NCBI GenBank assembly: GCA_938022345.1
Contig: CALIEP010000014.1
Span: 1 to 11,070 of the forward strand
From: an uncultured Actinomyces sp.
GTDB taxonomy: Bacteria > Actinomycetota > Actinomycetes > Actinomycetales > Actinomycetaceae
Reading direction: 5' to 3'
DNA length: 11,070 nt
Below, in pieces: positions 7,978 to 11,070 of the stretch (position 1 is the stretch's first letter; each line of letters begins with the position of its first letter). The notes beneath the pieces were generated by a model. The model was not told where the DNA came from and did no database searches. It saw only the letters and a program-made list of their open reading frames with translations. A program made the position numbers and the translations under genes.

Positions 7978-7983
7978 ACTCTA
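7978..7983 (-). promoter_or_regulatory. Putative -10 box of uppP
   Basis: TAGAGT on the minus strand ends 8 bases from the uppP ATG, compatible with leaderless transcription. A possible weak -35, TTGGCT (8008-8003), is 19 bases further upstream and overlaps one arm of a TTGGC/GCCAA inverted repeat. Inference from motif spacing. Confidence 0.4.
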
Positions 7984-7989
7984 CGGCGC

Positions 7990-8008
7990 TTGGCCTCAGG
8001 CTAGCCAA
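7990..8008. repeat. Short inverted repeat in the uppP/AKR divergent region
   Basis: TTGGC (7990-7994) and GCCAA (8004-8008) are perfect 5-bp arms separated by 9 bases in the 88-base region between the two divergent starts. The right arm overlaps the possible uppP -35. It could be an operator, but arms this short also arise by chance. Confidence 0.2.
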
Positions 8009-8045
8009 AGATGGGCATGTGTATGCCGTCATAGCCTGGGCGTTC

Positions 8046-8051
8046 TAGGCT
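8046..8051 (+). promoter_or_regulatory. Putative -10 box of the aldo/keto-reductase-like gene
   Basis: TAGGCT (TAnnnT) ends 8 bases before the A of ATG 8059. The bases between it and the start (TATATC) contain no ribosome binding site, which favours a leaderless mRNA. No clear -35 was found. Confidence 0.4.
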
Positions 8052-8058
8052 TATATCT

Positions 8059-8976
8059 ATGGAGATTCGTCAATGTGGAACACATGGGCTTTCTGTATCC
8101 AGTCTGGGTTTGGGAACACTGACTTGGGGACGCGACACAGATGAAGATCAGGCCTGCGCGATGCTCAAATCCTTTGTTGACGCTGGAGGTACGCTTGTAG
8201 AAGTGAGTCCTCTGCACGGCTCGGGGCGCGCTCTTAGTGTCCTTGCCGAGGCCTTACGCGCCGTTGGCCGTCACCGAGTGACGATTGCTTTACGGGGTGC
8301 AATGCGTTTCTCTCAAGGAGCCAATGAGCTCTCTGCTTCTCGCGGAGACATGCTCCGCTGCCTAGATACGACACTTGCGATTCTCGAAACAGACTTCGTT
8401 GACCTCTGGCTAGCAACTCCATCCCCTACTGAAATTCCGCTCGAGGAAACTCTCTCGGCGCTCGAATGGGCCTATTCCAGTGGACGCGCGCACTACCTTG
8501 GGCTCAGTCACCGCGATACCTGGGATTGCGCGCTCATGTGGGCACAATCAGATCGACTTCCTCTGGCCGCCGTCGAAGAAGAATACTCACTCCTATGCTC
8601 TTCCCCCCTGCTCGACCGTGCTCGGTACAACGGCTTTGGATTCCTCGCGCATTCACCGCTTGCTGGAGGCGTCCTGACAGGAAAATATCGCCATACAACG
8701 CCACCTGATTCACGAGCCGCATCCGCACATCTGCGTTCAAGTGTTGAGCCATACCTGGAGAGCAGTCTTCCGATTGTCGAAGCTTTATCTCAGGCAGCAC
8801 ATGGGCTGGAATGTTCTATCACCGACGTTGCTCTGGCATGGGTGGAAGGCACGCCGGGAGTGACAAGCGCGATCATCGGGCCTCGAAACCTAGTACAACT
8901 CGAGCAGATACTCAATGGCCGCATTGAGCTTCCACTCCCGATTCGCCAAGTGTTAAGTGAAGTGAGTGCTAAATAG
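8059..8976 (+). CDS. Aldo/keto-reductase-fold protein with a replaced catalytic tetrad
   Basis: The 305-residue product matches the actinobacterial aldo/keto reductase group along its length. It has GLSVSSLGLGTLTWGRDTDE at the N-terminus, the beta-barrel repeats, FGFLAHSPLAGGVLTGKY (about 194-211), and a C-terminal cofactor-binding segment SAIIGPRNLVQLEQIL (about 275-290). These are NADPH-dependent oxidoreductases using an Asp-Tyr-Lys-His tetrad. Here the segment that is normally D-T-A-x-x-Y-G reads EVSPLHG, so Asp becomes Glu48 and Tyr becomes His53. The usual (A/T)K strand end reads ALRG (Arg79), and the usual L-H strand end reads LATP (Thr120). The fold and probably the cofactor site are kept while standard catalysis should be lost. 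It may act as a sensor or structural protein, or catalyse something else. The frame is intact with normal coding character, so it is not an obvious pseudogene. Divergent from uppP, likely leaderless. Confidence 0.85.
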   Translation: MEIRQCGTHGLSVSSLGLGTLTWGRDTDEDQACAMLKSFVDAGGTLVEVSPLHGSGRALSVLAEALRAVGRHRVTIALRGAMRFSQGANELSASRGDMLRCLDTTLAILETDFVDLWLATPSPTEIPLEETLSALEWAYSSGRAHYLGLSHRDTWDCALMWAQSDRLPLAAVEEEYSLLCSSPLLDRARYNGFGFLAHSPLAGGVLTGKYRHTTPPDSRAASAHLRSSVEPYLESSLPIVEALSQAAHGLECSITDVALAWVEGTPGVTSAIIGPRNLVQLEQILNGRIELPLPIRQVLSEVSAK

Positions 8977-8995
8977 AAGCGGGCATTAAATAAAC

Positions 8996-9024
8996 GTGTG
9001 CGGGCAGTCGCACTGCCCGCACAC
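8996..9024. terminator. Bidirectional hairpin terminator between convergent genes
   Basis: A perfect 13-bp stem, GTGTGCGGGCAGT (8996-9008) paired with ACTGCCCGCACAC (9012-9024), has a 3-base CGC loop. It lies between the AKR-like stop (8976) and the acidic-protein stop (9047-9045). Read on the minus strand the stem is followed by GTTTATTTAATG, a reasonable U-rich tract, so it terminates best for the acidic-protein transcript. On the plus strand only a short CTTAAAG follows. Confidence 0.85.
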
Positions 9025-9044
9025 CTTAAAGACAACTGAAGCGA

Positions 9045-9353
9045 CTAGTCTTCGTCCGCGTCCTCATCAAGATCGATGAATTCATCGTCATCTTCATCGA
9101 CTTCTTCATCATCTTCATCGTCGTCGTCAAAATCTTCGTCCTCGTCTTCCTCATCAGAAACGATGAGGTCGAAAGGAAGCTCGACTTCGAACTGCGTTAA
9201 AAGCACGTCATCATAGGTGAAGAAGGCATCACGGAGAGCTTCTTCGGCATCAATGAGTGCCTGTTCATCGACTGGATCGGAGGAAGCCACCTCGTAGTGA
9301 TTCTCGAAAGCGGCAATCAGCTGATCTAGGACAAGACGAGGTTTCGTGGTCAT
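9045..9353 (-). CDS. Small conserved-looking protein with a poly-Asp/Glu tail, function unknown
   Basis: The 102-residue product has two parts. Residues 1-66 look like a small helical domain (LVLDQLIAAFENHYEVAS, then DEQALIDAEEALRDAFFTYDDVL) followed by a short hydrophobic stretch FEVELPFDLIV. Residues 67-102 are 30 of 36 Asp or Glu. It has no signal peptide or membrane segment. I recall similar short acidic proteins in actinobacteria, sometimes labelled primase- or primosome-related, but I see no motif that supports such a role here. ATG 9353 is preferred over GTG 9359 because AGGA at 9366-9363 is 9 bases from the ATG and only 3 from the GTG. It lies 22 bases after the oxidoreductase stop on the same strand and is closed by the hairpin at 8996-9024, so it is likely the last gene of that transcript. 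Confidence 0.8.
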   Translation of the reverse strand: MTTKPRLVLDQLIAAFENHYEVASSDPVDEQALIDAEEALRDAFFTYDDVLLTQFEVELPFDLIVSDEEDEDEDFDDDDEDDEEVDEDDDEFIDLDEDADED

Positions 9354-9375
9354 AGTCACACATCCTACACGATGT

Positions 9376-10473
9376 CTACGGCAAGTTCAGCTGGGACCTA
9401 ATGACAGAAACCATCAGATCAGCGCCCTTGATCTCCGCCGTTTGATCGGGACCTAAAATGCGCGAATTACCCTGAGAATCAAGAAGCTGAGAGGCGCCAT
9501 GCTCAGGTCCCAAGGGCAAGATCACCCATTCATCACTGGGGTTGTAGGTCGCCTGCGGCTCTTTGCCAGACAGCTGTGAAGAAATATTCGAGATCACGAT
9601 GCGCGCCTGAGCTCGAGCGGCATCAGCACGCTTTGATTCGCGAACATCCGTCACGTCACCAATCGCGTAAATATTGGTTTGGCCAACGACTTGAAGCGTC
9701 GGTTCCACCTTGAGAGCACCATCTGGACGAACTGCAGACTGAAGCTCGGTACCAGCGACATAACCGGTGTTCGGACGAGCACCATAGCACTGGAACCACA
9801 TATCGGCTTCGATACGATGACCGTCCTTTGTTTCAACAACAAAACGACCAAGCTCACCAACATTGAATGGCGGAAGGTAGGCAAGCTCGGAGCCCTCAAT
9901 GAGACGGATATTCAGCTCCTTCAATTGCTCTCGGACCTGATCGCGCAGCTCATCAGCAAAGCCCTGAGTCGGAAGGAGCTCAGATTCCTTCTCAACCAAG
10001 GTAATTTCCAGGTCCGGGAAGGCATTGCGCAATTCCCCTGCGAATTCAATACCAACAGTTCCGGCACCTACCAAAAGTACGGAGCGGGCACCATGAAGGT
10101 AGGAATGCAACTGCTTGAGGCGTGCCTTTGCAACATCAGAACGCGAAGCCGAGTACTTTGCTGGGAATGGATAAGTTGAACCGGTTGCTAGAACAACGTA
10201 GTCAGCATCGATCGGGTCCTGACCGAAGATATGAACTCGAGTCCCTTCAACCTGAGAAACCGTTCCATGAACGACCCGCCCATTGCTCAGAAGATTCGAA
10301 TAGGGCATGAAAATTGAATGCTGCCAAGCCTCATCGACTGCGGCACGCAGAGCCGCAGCATGGTGAACAAACTGATCTTTTTGCTCGACCAGAATAACTT
10401 CGGCAAGAGGATCAAGTCCCTTGGCGACGGTGACACCACCGTACCCGCCACCAACAACGACGACTCGGGCCAC
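9376..10473 (-). CDS. FAD/NAD(P)-dependent oxidoreductase (NDH-2/AIFM2-like)
   Basis: This is a two-dinucleotide-fold flavoprotein of 365 residues. The N-terminal FAD fold has VVVVGGGYGGVTVA (4-17), with the acidic end of its second strand at LVEQ (28-31). YVVLATGSTY (92-101) is the conserved ATG motif. The NAD(P) fold has VLLVGAGTVGIEFAGEL (132-148), ending LVEKESELLP. IYAIGDVTD (268-276) binds the FAD ribityl chain. No CxxC or CxxxxC redox pair follows the first fold, so it is not a thioredoxin- or disulphide-reductase type. The arrangement resembles NDH-2 and AIFM2/FSP1-like quinone reductases. The electron acceptor is not evident, and no obvious C-terminal membrane helix is seen. The start is GTG 10473, directly before the Rossmann strand, with AAGGAG at 10485-10480 and a 6-base spacer. 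An upstream in-frame start at 10539 would add a poorly conserved-looking 22-residue leader. Confidence 0.88.
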   Translation of the reverse strand: MARVVVVGGGYGGVTVAKGLDPLAEVILVEQKDQFVHHAAALRAAVDEAWQHSIFMPYSNLLSNGRVVHGTVSQVEGTRVHIFGQDPIDADYVVLATGSTYPFPAKYSASRSDVAKARLKQLHSYLHGARSVLLVGAGTVGIEFAGELRNAFPDLEITLVEKESELLPTQGFADELRDQVREQLKELNIRLIEGSELAYLPPFNVGELGRFVVETKDGHRIEADMWFQCYGARPNTGYVAGTELQSAVRPDGALKVEPTLQVVGQTNIYAIGDVTDVRESKRADAARAQARIVISNISSQLSGKEPQATYNPSDEWVILPLGPEHGASQLLDSQGNSRILGPDQTAEIKGADLMVSVIRSQLNLP

Positions 10474-10479
10474 AGTGCT

Positions 10480-10485
10480 CTCCTT
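10480..10485 (-). promoter_or_regulatory. Ribosome binding site that fixes the oxidoreductase start
   Basis: AAGGAG on the minus strand sits 6 bases before GTG 10473. It decides between this start and the longer in-frame start at 10539. Confidence 0.75.
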
Positions 10486-10547
10486 CTCTCGTTCGGTATC
10501 ACCCATTGTCCCTGAAAACCTAGAGAGCAACGAGTGCAAAAAGTGTG

Positions 10548-11070
10548 TTATTCCTGACCAAGGGCTCGAGCAATATTCGGTGTGAAGAAGTTTGGTCCCT
10601 TCAATACCTTGCCGTCCTCACGGAGTTTCACACTGCCATCAGGCATAAGCTTCGACAGATTAGACGCCTGAATTTCTGCAAGGACACGATTCAAATCGAT
10701 TCCAGATTCCAGGGCCATGCCATAGATGACGTAGACCAGATCGCCTAAAGCATCGGCTGTTTCGATGATGTCTCGCGTTCCATCATCTGCTTCCACCGCA
10801 CGTTGTGTCGCTTCTTCAACGATTGCACGCGCTTCCTTTCCGTACAAGGCCCCGAGCAGCTCAGCAAACTCTTCGCGGATAAAGCTCACTCGCATGTGGA
10901 GACGCTCATAGTCAAGTGTCGGTTCATGACCGTCTCGGACGCGGTCAGGCATGAAGTACGTGCGGTGGAACTGCTGAACAAGATCTTGCGGACGCGATGA
11001 ATCCAAGACTTCGGGTGCCCCAGCACTGGGACCGTCCCAGGCAGTGGCGGGAGTGCGCGGGTCGGTTGAA
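10548..11070 (-). CDS. MazG-like nucleotide pyrophosphohydrolase (5' end probably outside the window)
   Basis: This is an all-alpha NTP pyrophosphohydrolase of the MazG/phosphoribosyl-ATP diphosphatase superfamily, which hydrolyses nucleoside triphosphates to monophosphate and pyrophosphate and may act in nucleotide-pool housecleaning. Counting from TTG 11006, the metal-binding motifs are REEFAEL (Glu45, Glu46, Glu49) and ETADALGDLVYV (Glu82, Asp85, Asp89), on paired helices. The C-terminal part, ASNLSKLMPDG then REDGKVLKGPNF, is typical of an actinobacterial subgroup. TTG 11006 is the only start codon near the end, but it has no good ribosome binding site. The frame stays open for a further 21 codons to the window edge (including TAWDGPSAGAPEVLD) with coding-like composition, so the gene probably begins beyond 11070. 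If TTG is real, the product is 152 residues. It lies 74 bases upstream of the oxidoreductase on the same strand. Confidence 0.8.
   Translation of the reverse strand, partial: STDPRTPATAWDGPSAGAPEVLDSSRPQDLVQQFHRTYFMPDRVRDGHEPTLDYERLHMRVSFIREEFAELLGALYGKEARAIVEEATQRAVEADDGTRDIIETADALGDLVYVIYGMALESGIDLNRVLAEIQASNLSKLMPDGSVKLREDGKVLKGPNFFTPNIARALGQE

Noticed and set aside
9054..9160. Repeat-like tract of tcatc/ttcatc units that could be a microsatellite
   Set aside because: The units are irregular, and the tract is simply the codons for the Asp/Glu tail of the acidic protein read on the other strand.
9679..10179. 166-codon open frame on the plus strand inside the oxidoreductase gene
   Set aside because: It is antisense to a well-supported flavoprotein gene. 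The translated sequence shows no domain, and the frame follows from the codon use of the real gene.
10474..10539. Longer N-terminus for the oxidoreductase from 10539
   Set aside because: A strong ribosome binding site lies directly before GTG 10473, the Rossmann strand begins at once after it, and the extra 22 residues look unconserved.

Overview
The window reads as chromosomal core DNA of an actinobacterium (Actinomycetota). The evidence is a complete Pup modification locus, actinobacterial-type TrmI, UppP and MazG-like proteins, and several genes with TAnnnT boxes at the distance expected for leaderless transcripts. Base composition looks moderate rather than very GC-rich. The family cannot be fixed from sequence alone. 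A proteasome-less lineage such as Actinomycetaceae or Corynebacteriaceae fits, and I lean weakly to Actinomycetaceae.

Layout. Positions 1-5482 (minus strand) hold a tightly packed operon transcribed trmI - mpa/arc - dop - pup - pafA, with pafA running off the left edge. Neighbouring genes overlap or lie 1-2 bases apart. The proteasome core genes prcB and prcA, which in mycobacteria and streptomycetes sit between pup and pafA, are absent: the gap is one base. The Mpa/ARC ATPase also lacks the C-terminal Gly-Gln-Tyr-Leu tail that docks to the 20S core. The locus therefore encodes pupylation, depupylation and unfolding without an evident protease.

Positions 5483-7970: a divergent RecB-family nuclease gene (plus strand) carries an in-frame TAG at codon 18, just before its first Fe-S cysteine and its active-site histidine. 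It overlaps tail-to-tail with a HAD phosphatase gene, which follows uppP (undecaprenyl-diphosphate phosphatase) on the minus strand.

Positions 7971-9047: divergent from uppP is an aldo/keto-reductase-fold gene in which all four positions of the catalytic tetrad appear replaced. A perfect 13-bp hairpin separates it from a convergent gene for a small protein with a nearly all-Asp/Glu tail.

Positions 9048-11070 (minus strand): an FAD/NAD(P)-dependent oxidoreductase of the NDH-2/AIFM2-like type lies upstream of the acidic-protein gene. A MazG-like nucleotide pyrophosphohydrolase gene is open to the right edge. No RNA genes, mobile elements or CRISPR arrays were seen, and no gene-free stretch exceeds 300 bases.
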